Origin: Pyronema omphalodes
Lineage: Eukaryota > Ascomycota > Pezizomycetes > Pezizales > Pyronemataceae
Length of the DNA stretch: 64,000 nucleotides
Assembly (NCBI GenBank): GCA_024516155.1
Contig: JAJJXM010000039.1
Location: 248,001-312,000, forward strand
Direction of reading: 5' to 3'
Position 1 is the stretch's first letter. Every line of letters starts with the position of its first letter. The notes beneath the pieces were generated by a model. It was not told where the DNA came from, made no database searches, and was given only the letters and a program-made list of their open reading frames with translations. The position numbers and the translations under genes were made by a program. Below are positions 34,233 through 45,911 of the stretch, piece after piece.

Positions 34233-37200
34233 ATGCATAAACAGACACAGTCGGCAGCAACCATTCATGTCATATCACACAACATGAACAGAAGCACCAA
34301 TGCTCTGAATACGCTCCTGAACACCGCCGGAGCAAGAGCAGATATTATCCTGCTGCAAGAAACAAACATCAAGAACCCAATTCGTTACCTCCCATCCCAA
34401 ACTTCCTAACACTCATTCCCCCCTCCCCCCATGGCGCAACGATAAGAACGGCAGCCTATGTTCTCGTTTAAACCCTTTCCTACAAGTTACCCCCCGCCCC
34501 GATATCTGCTCTGACCCTGACATGCAGATACTCGAAGTCCAAACCCCCCTCATTCCCCCTTTCTACCTCATTAACATATACAATGAATGGGACTCCAGAA
34601 CACGCCTATTCACAATCCCCCGCTCGTGAACCCCCTCCAACTACCCAGCCGGTGTGTACTAACGGGTGACATGAACGCCCACCATCCTCTCTGGAACAGC
34701 CATTACAACACATGGCTCGTGCGGAGGAACTCGTACGCCTAATAGAGGAAGAAGGATGGTGCTGGCGAACACCCCGGACACACCCACATACTATACAAGA
34801 CAGGACGAGGATCCTCAGTCCTAGACCTCACACTGTCATCGCCCGCCATGGCAAACGCAGTTCAAAATTGGTGCATAGACGACGAAGCAGCGACGGGTTC
34901 GGACCACGAGGTCATCAGATTTCAAATCCGATCCCAACACCCGGATATCGAGTACGTCGACCAGCAACCACGCTTGAATGGAAGCGCACCAACTGGGACG
35001 AATTCTCCAGCTCCTCCAACTACGGCGAGCTCTCCCCGACATGGCACTCCTACAAGTCCAACCCAACGAAAGCGAACCTGGATGAGTGGGCAGCCTCGAT
35101 CCAAAAAGCCATCGCCAAGCCGCACGAACAGCAACCCCTCTCGTCCAGCATTCCCCCCGAGCAAAACGATGGTGGACTCAAGAGCTGAAAGACACGAAGG
35201 CGGCGATGTCTCAGGCTAGAAAGAGGTGGAAACTCTACAGATCCGAGGACGCTCTGAACGCCTACCGCAGCTTTAGAAACGCCCACTACAGAGCTGTACG
35301 ACACGCCAAAGACAAGCTCTGGAAAGAATACTTGTCCCAGGCAGAGGGTCAGACATATGGGCAGCTTTCAGATATACCAATCCCCGAAAACACAACTAAC
35401 CCCCCCCATCACCAACAGAAAACGGCGTCACTACAACCCATACCGACTTCCTGGTAAAGTGACAGCTTCCAAGCTCTCTTCCCCCCCCCCCCCATCCGCC
35501 CCAATTAACCCCCCCGCTAACAACAAAACCCCCCTCCCCTGGACCACGTTCACTGAAAAGGAAGTTGCCCTCGCCATCTCGTCCTCATCACCTAAGAAAG
35601 CCCCGGGACCAGATGGATAACGTTCCTGTGCCTTCGACGAACGATGGAAGTCATCCCTAAAGAACTAACAACTTTGTATGCCACGTTAGGGGAAATAGGT
35701 TACCAGCCGAAATGCTGGAGGGAAGCTACCACGGTAGTTATCCCAAACCTAACAAACCCGACTACAGCTCCATCAAAGCCTACCGACCCATAGCGCTCCT
35801 AAATTGCATGGGAAAAGTACTAGAAAAATTGATGGCCTCCAGACTTAGCCAAATCGCCGAAACACAGGACCTATTGCACGACGACCAAATCGGCGGGCGT
35901 CCGAAACGATCAGCCATAGACGCAGCTATGGCGCTGACCCACGATATCGAAAACCACATGCGACAAAAATTAATAACATCAACCCTTTTTCTTGACGTCC
36001 GCGGGGCCTTCGATAACGTCTCAGCGACGAGACTAACGGCAACCATGCGCAATCTGGGATGCCCGACGCCGGTGGTCCGCTGGTGTGAATCCTTCCTCAA
36101 CGACAGAACGACGCCCTCTCCTTTGATGGAAAAACAGACATTCAAAGACCGATTCGCACTGGTATCCCCCAGGGCTCCCCGCCTCCCCTCCTCCTTCTCT
36201 CCTAATCTACCTTCGCCCACTCTTCGACGCCCTCAACCCACAACCCCTCCTTATGGACCCCCAGTTACATCGATGATGTAGCGATAGTATGTCATGGCGA
36301 TCACGCGAACGAACGCCCGCACCCTTGAAGCAGCAGCAAAAGTCGCTTTTCGGTGGGCGCACACAATGCGGTGGCGTTCGATGACTCGAAGTCGGAAATG
36401 CTGCACTTCCACCGAGCACAGAAAGACGACATCAATGACTCGATCTGTGTGACACTACCAAACGGAACTCGAGTCTCCCCGGGAACACCCAACGGCAAGA
36501 GGACGTAGTCCGCTGGATCGGAATCTTCTTCGATAGAAAACTGTCCTTCAAACATCACGTAGAAACAAGACTAATGCATGCCTCTAGGACCTTCAATGCC
36601 CTCCGCAGCCTCGCTCGGCACGAAACTGGCTTGTCACCTGCGGCGGTACGCACTCTTTACCGATCCTGTGTCCTATCGAGGGCGACTTTGGTGCAGAAAT
36701 CTGGTGGTCCGGTCAGAAATCTTCGAACGGAAACTACAGCTACAACAAAACAAAGCCATACGACGCATACTCAACGCCTTCCCCTCAACTCCCATCCCCG
36801 CCCTACATAACGAAGCTGCACTGCCACCAGTGTCAGTACGCCTAAATCACAAACAACGAAAATATGCCCTGAGGCTCCTATCCCTACCCCCCTCCCACCC
36901 CGTGTCTCACGCTGCCCCTCCTCCTACCCCATCCCAAACCATTTCCACAACGCCATACAGTCCCCGGGTGAATATGATTGCGACTGGTCCTCCGAATCAC
37001 GTCCAATCACTCGCCTAACATCGGTGATCTCCTCCCTCCGACATTGGATACGGCCGACAACTACCATAGAAGACACGGCCCGGCCAGACCCAACTCCATG
37101 GAAGGAACCTCCGATGACGAGACACCTCCCCCCCAATCGAAAGACGCCGCCGAGACAGAACACTACATCCTACTACACCGTCTACGAAGCTCTCCCAATA

Positions 37201-38187
37201 CCATCATAGCATACACCGACGGATCGAAACTCGACACTCGTCGGTGCGGCTTCTACGTATCCCACGGCTTCAACACAAACATCCGAAAGTCAATCCCAAT
37301 GGGCAAAACAAGTGAAGTCTTTGATGCCGAACTCAAGGCAATCGAAGAATGCATTCACACTTGTTCATCCCACATCCGCCGCGAACGCTTGCAATACCGC
37401 GAACTCCACCTCTTTACGGACAATCAGGCCGCCATCATCAGAGCCACCAGACTCTCCCCAGGCCCTGGCCAACAGACCGCGATCGCCATCCACAACCTCG
37501 CCCACACGCTCCTCCAACGAACGGGCACCTCTATCCACCTCCACTGGGTGCCCGGACACACCATATCATCGGAAATGAAGAGGCGGACCAACTCGCGAAA
37601 TTAGCCACCTCTGCCACCCCAACACGCCCCCCCCCAACATCATTGTCGTGGATCCGTCGACAGGTTAAAGAAGCGCTCGCGAAGGAATGGGAGAACTGGT
37701 ACGAACGAAGCCCGAAATAATAAGACGTACGATGCACCGCATAAAAAATCACTCGACACGGTGTACACCACGGCCCCGAGGAAAATATCCACAGCCATCC
37801 TTGGCCTTCGTACAGGACACGGATATTTCCTGGACTGTTTGGCACACCCCCCTTCACCTACCTACCCCTCACGCGCATGCCCATGTCCCCTACACCCCCT
37901 CAAACCCCAAACACTTACTCTTATCATGCCCCCTCTTACCCAACACCGCATACGCCTCCGAAGGGAGCTGAAGCTACCCCGACACCGACAACTCAACCTA
38001 CGCATCATCCTGCACACGAAAACCGGCATCACGGCTCTGATCACCATGATTTCTGACACCAAGGTCGCCACCTCAGAGTGGGCACACACGGTACTGAGTA
38101 AGTCCCCCGGAGAGCCTAACAGACAAGACAGACGAACCGAGACGACAGGCTGGGGAACATTGTTGGACCCAGACGAGGAACATTAAA
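34233..38187 (+). pseudogene. LINE-2 ORF2: endonuclease, reverse transcriptase, RNase H
   Basis: It starts at ATG 34233. Endonuclease motifs are DIILLQETN, LTGDMNAHHPLWNS (about 34660-34700) and SDHEVIRFQI (about 34897-34926). The reverse transcriptase follows: KKAPGPDG near 35610, AYRPIALLNCMGKVLEKL near 35790, DDQIGGRPKRSA near 35885, FLDVRGAFDN near 36000 and the catalytic SYIDD box at 36263-36277. RNase H has AYTDGSKLD (about 37210), EVFDAELKAI (about 37318), LFTDNQAAI (about 37413) and, after a shift, GNEEADQLAK (about 37570). A Cys/His segment (CPLLPN, about 37930) precedes the stop at 38185-38187. Multiple stops and frameshifts make it inactive. Confidence 0.92.
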
Positions 38188-38742
38188 AAAAAAAAAAAAA
38201 AAAAAAAAATACTAAGAATAATAAAAATTTATATAGTGAACGGAGTGGAGAGAGAAGGATGGAGGAGAGGAGAAGGAAAGGAGAGGGAAGGGAGCGGACG
38301 AGAGGAGGAAGAGAGGAAGTTCGAAGGAGGAAGGGAAGAGGGAGATGCAGAGAAGAAAGGAGGACGGAGACAGAGAGGGAGGCATAGAGAGGAAAGGAGA
38401 GAGGGCTGGTATTGGGGAAGAGGAAGGAGAAAGGAGAAGGAGTTTTTTAGAAAAAAAAAAAAAAAAGGGGACGTCAACGGGGAAGGGAGGAGGAACAACA
38501 GTCACCGGGAAGGGTGACTGAAGAGCGAACAGGGCTCCGGGACACACCGACGAGACGAGCAGAAATGGAGAAAGAGTGAAGGGGGACTACAACCCGATCA
38601 AGATAGACCGCTCCGGGGCGTTCCCGGTAACTCCTGGGGTCACTCTCAGGAGTTAGCAATGTATATACTAGTTAGTCTCCGCCATAACCTTAGGGTTAGA
38701 TGCGTGTATGAAATAAAAAAAAAAAAAAAAAAAAAAAAAAAA
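38188..38742 (+). other. LINE-2 3' untranslated region with GA-rich tract and poly-A runs
   Basis: A 25-A run (38186-38210) starts in the ORF2 stop codon. A tract of almost pure GA on the plus strand follows (about 38236-38470), ending in a 16-A run (38451-38466). A unique part then carries a short inverted repeat (ACTCCTGGGGTCA...TCAGGAGT near 38630) and a single TTAGGGTTAG. The terminal 28-A tail ends at 38742. The internal A-runs are not the element's end, because the 13-bp duplication lies only after the last one. Confidence 0.85.
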
Positions 38743-38755
38743 GATGGAGGTTCAT
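38743..38755 (+). repeat. 13-bp target-site duplication, 3' copy
   Basis: GATGGAGGTTCAT directly follows the poly-A tail and is identical to 32133-32145. Confidence 0.92.
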
Positions 38756-38938
38756 CTCGTCGCTTCGGGCTCTGCGATGTTTAATTGGCGCAGCTTCGGC
38801 GATAGCGGCAGGATCTAAGAATTCGACGAAGAGAGGCTTGTTGGCGAAAGCGAGCTTGAGAGCCATAAAACAAATGCGGTTCTTAATGATTGGCTGTATT
38901 ATATGTTCAACCCCCAGGGGTCCAGATTGACGCGTCAA
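38743..38938 (-). pseudogene. 5' part of a small ORF split by the LINE insertion
   Basis: The minus-strand frame from ATG 38938 encodes 61 codons up to the duplication, then MNLH (shared with the other flank). An internal Met begins FMALKLAFANKPLFVEFLDP. Beyond it the frame runs into the poly-A tail as poly-Phe. With the LINE and one duplication copy removed, it continues in phase to a stop at 32029. It may be a disrupted small gene of unknown function. Confidence 0.45.
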
Positions 38939-38955
38939 GAACTCTCATTTCTTAT

Positions 38956-39728
38956 TGCCATGCTGTTATGCATATTTGATTTTATTCAATAATTCGAACA
39001 ATGTAGTATGTACATTTTTATGCCGAAGAAAAAAAAAATCGAAAGGGTGAGGGTGGTGGTGATCGGGATGTCAGGGTTAGGGTTTGGGAATGAACCCTAA
39101 TCCGGTTGTTGAATTTCGATATCGACTTATTGCCCTACTAATGTAATCAGATAATCTGCGTATGTGGTGCTTTTTTTTTTTTTTTTGAGGATGTGTAATT
39201 GATGGGAATGGTCTCAGAACCGGATCATGCAGTCGTTACGTCTATCATCCTGAGACCAATGTGATTTTCTGAGATAAGACAACCTCTGACTTGAGTAATA
39301 ATTGATGAGCAGTTTCATCTGAAATTGGTCAATGGAGATATATCTGAACATTCCGTTGAGAGGCAAAACATCCTAGCAATTTCTCCTTTTCGCCCTCATT
39401 CAACGTCTCTATCACACACATCCACCATTAATTTTCACCAAACACCCAGTTGATGACTAATCCCGCCAAAAACCCCGTCAAAATTTGTAAACCCGCACCT
39501 TTCTTTATTATCAACTCGAACGCTGATAGATCGATAACCCCAGATACTCAACTCGATATTTTTGGTTCTACAAACTGTTGTGGCCATGTTGAAGAACTAT
39601 CCCTGACTACATCATGAGACATTTTGGCTGGTCTTCGCTCTCGTTTCCCCCTCGTGTTGTCGCATCTGATCGCTTGCTACACTGAAGATTACTTTTGTTT
39701 TCCATCAGCATCTATTGTTATCTAGGAT
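38956..39728. other. Spacer with short telomere-like motif, no gene
   Basis: Around 39066-39106 there is GGGTTAGGGTTTGGG followed closely by AACCCTAATCC, an imperfect inverted pair. T-runs lie at 39172-39186. No ORF of note is present. Confidence 0.5.
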
Positions 39729-42700
39729 ATGACCATCATGTCATGCCGAGATCAGGAAACGGCAATTCCTCTACACAAATCCTCATCTAAATCCCCATCT
39801 ACATCACCGCCCACAACCACTAAAAACGCACCTACAAACTCCTGCAATCCAGCGCCATGTAAAACGAAAGATTATGCAGCAACTATACCAGAAGGGAAGA
39901 ATCTAGCGGAATGGTTGGAGATTTCGAAGATTCTGGATAGTTGGATTGAGATTATGGGGGGTGAGTGGCCTGGGGATGAGGGAAATTATGATGAGGATAA
40001 GGATTATGGAAAGGCGGAGGATGATGATGAGAAGGATAATCATAGAAAGAAAAATAAAACAATCGGGAAGAGTAGGGAAATGAAGAATGGTGAACGAGAT
40101 GAGGAGGTCGCTGATGATAAAGAGGAAATCGAGGACAAAGGAAAAGGAAGGTCTGATAGGGATGAAGACAGAGATGAGAGGGGCTACGGAAACTTAAGGA
40201 GATATCCAAAGACCAGATCAAGGCGAGCTGGTGATAATAGACGAACGGGTGATGTGAGTTCGATAAAGGATGATCGAACAGAGCAGCACAGGAATTGCCA
40301 AACCTCCCGCAGAAAATCTATACGGCAGCTAGCTGAATATACAAAAAATGAAACCGGAAAACGAGAATCACGATCCCGTGGTATTTCCAGTGGTGGAAAT
40401 TTCAAGCTCGAATCTGATGTTCGGTCGTCGGAGTCCTATAGATCACCAACAAATATCGAATCATGTCAAAGGAGAGCCAAGACTAACTTCGACTTAGAGG
40501 CTATGCCATTTTCAGAATCAGGGTCACATGGAGATGAAGAAAAATTCCGACATAAATATTCGGCAGACTACCATGCATATTCTGCAAAAGACTATAGGCC
40601 ACTTAAAGATCTAGAGAAATCACAGAATTATGCCTCACAGACAAGAACTCAATATCTGCCACGAAATATTACTCCAGAAAAAACGGATCTAATCAATAAG
40701 TATATCGAGGTACATCGACCTCCAGAACAATACAGAAGGAAGAAGCATGAAATATCTCTAGAAAGAGTACCAGCTCGTGGATCCTCGATCGAGCCTCGAA
40801 CACCCCGGTCACCAGAACCGGAATCGACTTGACCTCGCATGAATCTATGAATTCTAAAAATGAGAAAACTGATTCTGGACAGAAGGGCAAATATTCGAAA
40901 AGACCACGGACTTCACCCTCAGTGCGTCCAGTAAAGCCTAATAACGCCTCGCGCGAACGCATATCAAAGAGATCTGAGTCACAGCGTGGGATAAAGCAAA
41001 CGCAACAGCTGAAATCACATTGCGGGCAGAAAAATACGGTAAGATGCGTAACTGATTATTCTGGTTCTGTGGCCTCCAATATTGCCCCCTGTACTCATAC
41101 AAATATCGCCTGCCAAGCCGCGTCACAACCTATCACTATAGGACTGCAAGAGTCTCGTAATGAAACACTACCCGTCAAGGAATGCCATTGCGACCACAAA
41201 AGGGGTTCTAAGAGCTCTAGAACAAAAGAAAAGCCTTATTCGGAAGCAAAAGTCAGTCTTACTCGTACTGGAAATACAACCCCGGACATTACGGCCCAGC
41301 TTGGGCTGCTCGAGGAAAGACCTATTTCTAAGGAAAATGTCAGAGGTAAAAGAAAGGATTCTGGAAGCTCACCAGTGGAAAGAATCATTCTCTAGGGATA
41401 CAGAATCTAATCATCCTTTTGCGAGAAGCAGAATAAAGAACACCACATCATCCAGTATCACTGAATGTCAGTTAACGGCCGCTTGTGAGGGCACCATAAG
41501 AGGATTTTCGGAAGAGCGGCATGATCAAGTTCGCGTAAGATCTGCAGGCCACAGTAATCTCTTTATCAACTACAAAATCTCGTCAAATTTATCCTAGTCA
41601 TATTAAAGATTCTCCAACCCAGTCTGCTATTTCAACGGTCGCAAATCCCGGAAACACCTGAGTACGCCGCCACCACCAACAATACTCTAGACCATAGACT
41701 CAAAAGTATAGAGGAATTCCAAAACAACTCAGCAGATCACTCAGCTGTTGCTGTGGATATTACTGGGAAGCCAAACCCCCCAAAAAGGGTCGGGTTTGTG
41801 GCCTTCACGATATACCATGCAGCTGTGAATTTATTCCATTCATCACAGCGTGATGTCCAAGAAGGCAGTGAAGGCAAAGAATATACCTCTCCCAGATCAG
41901 CAGAGCTGTGCAAAGTTGCCTCATGCGTTGACAGTGGGAGTTGATGCTAATGAAAGGGACCTGAAGCCTGGGAAAATACAGAGAATGATATCCTGGCAGC
42001 ACCGCTGAAGTTGAATGAAGTACATCCTACGAAAATATTACCACTGATTCTGAAGATAAGCAACCTATAATGCGGCCGGAGTATAACCAGGGATCTATAT
42101 GTCCTCCCTTCTTCGAGTCTTTATGAAATACACCCCACGTTCAGAAATGACACCGGGAAGAAGACAGAAGAGTCGGATAAACAATCCATGAAGCATCTGG
42201 ACACAGAGAATGCTTACAGAGAAGATTCCAAATACGGGGTCTCTGATGCCAAGGATTCGGATTTCGATCTCATCCATAGTGATGACTCAGATGATCAACA
42301 CAACCGTTCAAGCACTCCACATTCACGTCCACCAGCCAACCCATCACCTAATGAACTTCTATCCCCTCTTCCTCCAGTGTCTTCGAAAACTCATGACTGT
42401 TCCTCATGCTCAACCGCACCACAACTAGCTTGCAATCATATTCGTCGACCCTCAAAACTTCGGCGAGTACGAGCTATTGTTAATTTACGGAGTATATCGT
42501 CCAGAAACCATAAGCCGACGTTGCCATCAAATCAACAAAGTGTTGCATCGATAAAAAGAGATACGGTCCTCAAGGAAAGTACCTACAACACTGTCGAGGC
42601 CCCTGTACGTGGGAGTTCTCTAGGAAAGACAGCCGTTACTAGGAAAGATAAAGGTACAAATCGACGAGCATATTCGACCCCTCACAGGCGCCATGGATTT

Positions 42701-43218
42701 CGAGAGAGATTAATGAGTATTCCTCATCTAAAATATTTTTCGCTCTCCTCCAAGGTTCCCAGAAACCCCTTACCCGTGGAAACACCTGAACCAAGTTTTT
42801 CAACAAGGCATTTGCACCATCCTTCCATGCTTGCTGCTGGTATAGGTTCTCTACCGCTACTACACCGAATGCATATCACCCAACCAGTCCTGCTGCACAT
42901 ATCAACTCCGCACCCCATACCTACCAGCACACCAAAAAGATCCCGACAACTCTTCTTAACTTGGACTCTGAAGATTCTTCGGATAGATTTTACTGTAAGG
43001 TGCTGGATACGTATCTGCCTTTTCCGACGGAAGTACCCGATGAGGTAGAGCGACAAAGACCAGGGACCAGACAGATGATTACAAATCAAGCTAAGAGATT
43101 TGTTGGCATGTTAAGGAAGAAGAATAGGGGCATTAGAAAAAATATTATTAGTATTCCCATGGGTGGCGACGAGGTTTTGAATAAGTGGAGACAATCGGTC
43201 TTAGAGAGGAGAGGGTAG
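39729..43218 (+). pseudogene. Decayed gene for a long charged, probably disordered protein
   Basis: Not recognised. Coding-like sequence runs for about 3.5 kb but changes frame repeatedly: 39729-40832 (367 codons), 40829-41395, then 41160-41597, 41640-41944, 42188-42850 and 42850-43218. The protein is rich in Asp/Glu, Lys/Arg and Ser, with no evident fold until a C-terminal stretch DSEDSSDRFYCKVLDTYLPF followed by a basic segment (KRFVGMLRKKNRGIRKN). No GT-AG introns fit the junctions. The changes near 40830 and 42845 look like single-base indels. The joined length would be about 1150 residues. Both dense introns and assembly errors remain possible. Confidence 0.5.
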
Positions 43219-43488
43219 GCAGTGAGACGAAGGTGAGAATGGAGAGTAGGTTCTATAGTGTTTCGTTTAACTAACGACTGGTTTTTGATGTATGTACTAT
43301 ATTTCACTGGTTCGACAAGTGATCTTTGAAGCATTCCATGGCCATCAAATCGAGACCATGATATTAACATGCCCAGCCCGTGCTTTGGCAGCACATCTAA
43401 GACAACTCCTAAATTGATGGTTTGAGGCCGTAACGATAATATGGGTTTTGTCTCCAGATTGGCAAACGTGTTGGGCTATTCATCAAAT

Positions 43489-43560
43489 GGGGGTGTGGTT
43501 TAGTGGTATAATTCCTCTTTAGCATAGAGGCGGTCCGGCGTTCGATTCGCCGCTCCTCCA
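43489..43560 (+). tRNA. tRNA-Ala (anticodon AGC)
   Basis: This 72-nt cloverleaf has no intron. The 7-bp acceptor stem GGGGGTG/CTCCTCC has a T-T mismatch at the sixth pair and G-T at the third pair, and the G3:U70 pair is the alanine identity element. The anticodon stem is CCTCT/AGAGG with loop TTAGCAT, giving AGC at 43521-43523. The T arm CCGGCG-TTCGATT-CGCCG type contains the B box GTTCGATTC. The discriminator is A at 43560. A TTTTT terminator follows at 43565-43569. Confidence 0.93.
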
Positions 43561-43564
43561 TTAC

Positions 43565-43569
43565 TTTTT
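43565..43569 (+). terminator. RNA polymerase III terminator of tRNA-Ala
   Basis: Five T residues lie five bases after the tRNA end. Confidence 0.7.
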
Positions 43570-43973
43570 CGCCTGACCTTTGCTAACCAATACTATGTAT
43601 CCATCTCGAAGGCACCAAAGACGCTTGCGCCAGGTACCTACGCCGAGCTCCCGCGTTACCGCAAAGCCTTGCACCGATTAAATACCGAAGATATTATTTA
43701 CGAGTATTGTGTGACGCATTTAGCCTACAAGATGGAATTATGTATTGCAAGAGAATGTCAGTTTTTACCTGCGTTATCTACATCCGGGACGATAGTGTCA
43801 AGTGATTCGTGAATCGGTTAATACGAGAATATTCCCGGCTATGTTTCTTGAACCCAAGGCCTACTGGGTTTATTAAAATTGATTCGTAAGATGAAATGGA
43901 CCCAAGCCGGTGGATTAAGAAACTGTCTGTCGGGGCGTATCATTTTTGAAATGTCTCAATGGTAGGGGGATTA
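43570..43973. other. Spacer between tRNA and the family E array, nothing recognised
   Basis: No ORF or repeat is seen. Similarity to the array begins abruptly at about 43974. Confidence 0.5.
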
Positions 43974-44302
43974 GAACGCTCAATGAACTCGTGGAGAGAT
44001 GTGATATATTGCCCTTGGATATCATGCTATCATATATGGATTCATGTCGCACTCCGTACATAGTGACATCGGCACCTTCGGAGGTCAACAAGCATTCAGC
44101 ATGATTAGCCGCTGAATGTGCATCCAGGCGACTCGATGTTCAGATATTTGTACTTATAGTTGGGGTATGTAAACGCAGTCAAACATGTAACCGGTAATAG
44201 ATATGCTATGGAAAGAATCGGATTTTTGGCGCTTCGTAATCATAAGATCATGACATAAAAGACAAAAAAAACTTTTAAAAGTACAAAAAACAATCGACAC
44301 TT

Positions 44303-45058
44303 TTACTCTGTCTCCCTGATTTTCCTCATCAACACCGCGTACGGTTTTGCAACCTTGTACTTCTCCCCCACAACCAAACCACCCCCGGTCATCCCAAACA
44401 CTGACCCCCCAGACTTCTAATAGAAACAATTAGTCATAACTCTCAGAATCGACTTAAGTATGGATTGACTTACGGTCACCATGTGCCAATCCTTGGCAGC
44501 TGCGGCGTTCTCAAGTATGGCCCAAGAACGACCAGCTTGCTCCAGTCGTTCTTTGTAGGCCCTGGACAGGTGAGAGCTACCGATAGCTCCAGACTTGGTA
44601 GCGCGGGGGATTGAGATAGCAACCCGCATGTCCTTGTTGATGGTGCTGACGGATGTGGGTCTGGAAAATAGCGACGACATGATGTGGTTGATGTCGTCTT
44701 TAAATTTACGCTTAGTAGCGTCGGGGGAAAGAAAGTCCAAACCGTCGTCCTGAAGCTTGCGCTTCAAGGCGCGGACGGGAGCAGGAGATGGTTCGTCATG
44801 CTGGCGCTTACGCTTGACAGTGCGGGTGGGAGCAACAGCCTTCGCGCCGGCGTTGGAAGGAATCGAAACGTTCTCCTTGTTGTTTCTGGCTCTGTGTGTT
44901 CTAGAGGTGATAGGCTTCGCGATCTTGGGGGCCTTGGCGATGAGTGGTTTATTCGCCGAGATGGGCTTGAGAGCTACGGGGCTGTGATGTTCATTAGAGA
45001 TCAACGTGACTAAAATAATGGGAATACTTGAGACTTACTTTTTCTGAATGGATGCCAT
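44303..45058 (-). CDS. Family E gene 1 (E1), three exons, 213 aa, function unknown
   Basis: Exons are 45058-45039 (20 nt, MASIQK plus two bases), 44981-44474 and 44416-44303. Both introns are 57 nt with GTAAGT donors. Intron 2 has a TGACTAAT branch site before TATTAG. The joined frame is uninterrupted. The protein is basic. Three 17-residue units each begin at KRK (residues 63, 80, 97: KRKRQHDE, KRKLQDD, KRKFKDD), which look like nuclear localisation signals. A helix (RAYKERLEQAGRSWAILENA) and a Gly-rich C-terminus (KSGGSVFGMTGGGLVVGEKY) follow. There is no signal peptide or membrane segment. I do not recognise the family. Confidence 0.8.
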
Positions 45059-45400
45059 TGCTGTTGGGTGTAATGATTGAGGTTGTTGCTTGAATGAGCG
45101 TTGTTAAGTGAATGAGAGTACTGATGATTATCGCTGGTTGACGTAGTGAAAGTATGAGTCGGTGAGAATGCAAAGCGGGGATTCTGAGGAGGAAGATATA
45201 GATGGGCTGTCGGAAGTCTGAAAGCGCTATGGCAGTCGCCATTGACTCTGAAATCTTCTGCCATTGGGTTTGACCCTTTTCATCGTGGCTGCGCAGCTCT
45301 GAGACTTGACGTGATGACAGTTTCTGCGTTCGACCCTTTCCTACCAGCTGCCATTGAGTCTGAACTTTGGAGAATGTGTAGTATGCGTAGATTGTAAAAC
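45059..45400 (-). promoter_or_regulatory. Conserved upstream region of the family E genes
   Basis: The block GGCTGCGCAGCTCTGA, with flanking TTTGACCCTTTTCATCG and TACCAGCTGCCATTGAGTC, recurs upstream of all four genes: about 45265-45375, 46865-46965, 48585-48680 and 50245-50350. It is better kept than the intergenic DNA on either side. This suggests a shared promoter, although recent duplication alone could also explain it. Confidence 0.4.
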
Positions 45401-45911
45401 ATACTTCATCGGCTGAGGAAGTTATTTATGAAGATCAAAGCAATTATTCTGACATATCGTTTGCAAAAATGCGCATCTTTGAATATATCAGACTACAGGT
45501 TGTATAAAACGTAAGCACTTCTCGCTGTCGACAGTCCGGTGAGATAAAAACTTTTGTTCGAGCCTTATCAATTTTTCAGATATGTTTCAAGTGTCGCGGG
45601 ATCTGAACGCTCGGTGAACACGTGGAGACATTTATTAGCTCAAGCGGAAATTTGTGCATAATGTCATCAGGGCCTTCACAGTTAATGAACAATCAACGGG
45701 ATCAGACTTTGAATTTCTACTGAGATGACTCAATGTTTTATACTCACTTCCAGTTGGGGGATGTAAACGCATTTCGAACATCACATTGGCCGTCACCAGT
45801 AACAGGTCTGCTGAGGAAAGAATCAGGTTTCAGGCGCTTCCTATTCATACGATCATAACATGAAAAACGAAAAGACACTTTTAAAAGTACAAAACACTAC
45901 AACCGGTACAT

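Larger units (their letters stand above)
32146..38742 (+). mobile_element. Complete Tad1/I-type LINE (LINE-2 copy), 6597 bp
   Basis: The element has a C-rich 5' leader (32146-32451), ORF1, ORF2, a purine-rich 3' untranslated region and a 28-A tail (38715-38742). It is flanked by a perfect 13-bp duplication, so both ends are fixed and it is full-length. The coding sequence is very C-rich on the plus strand. Frameshifts, many in C-runs, and stops break both ORFs. Domain order matches the LINE at 7194-13113, but the proteins differ clearly, so they are different families. Confidence 0.95.

Noticed and set aside
38186..38210. Poly-A at 38186 as the true LINE 3' end
   Set aside because: The target duplication follows the later A-run at 38742, not this one.
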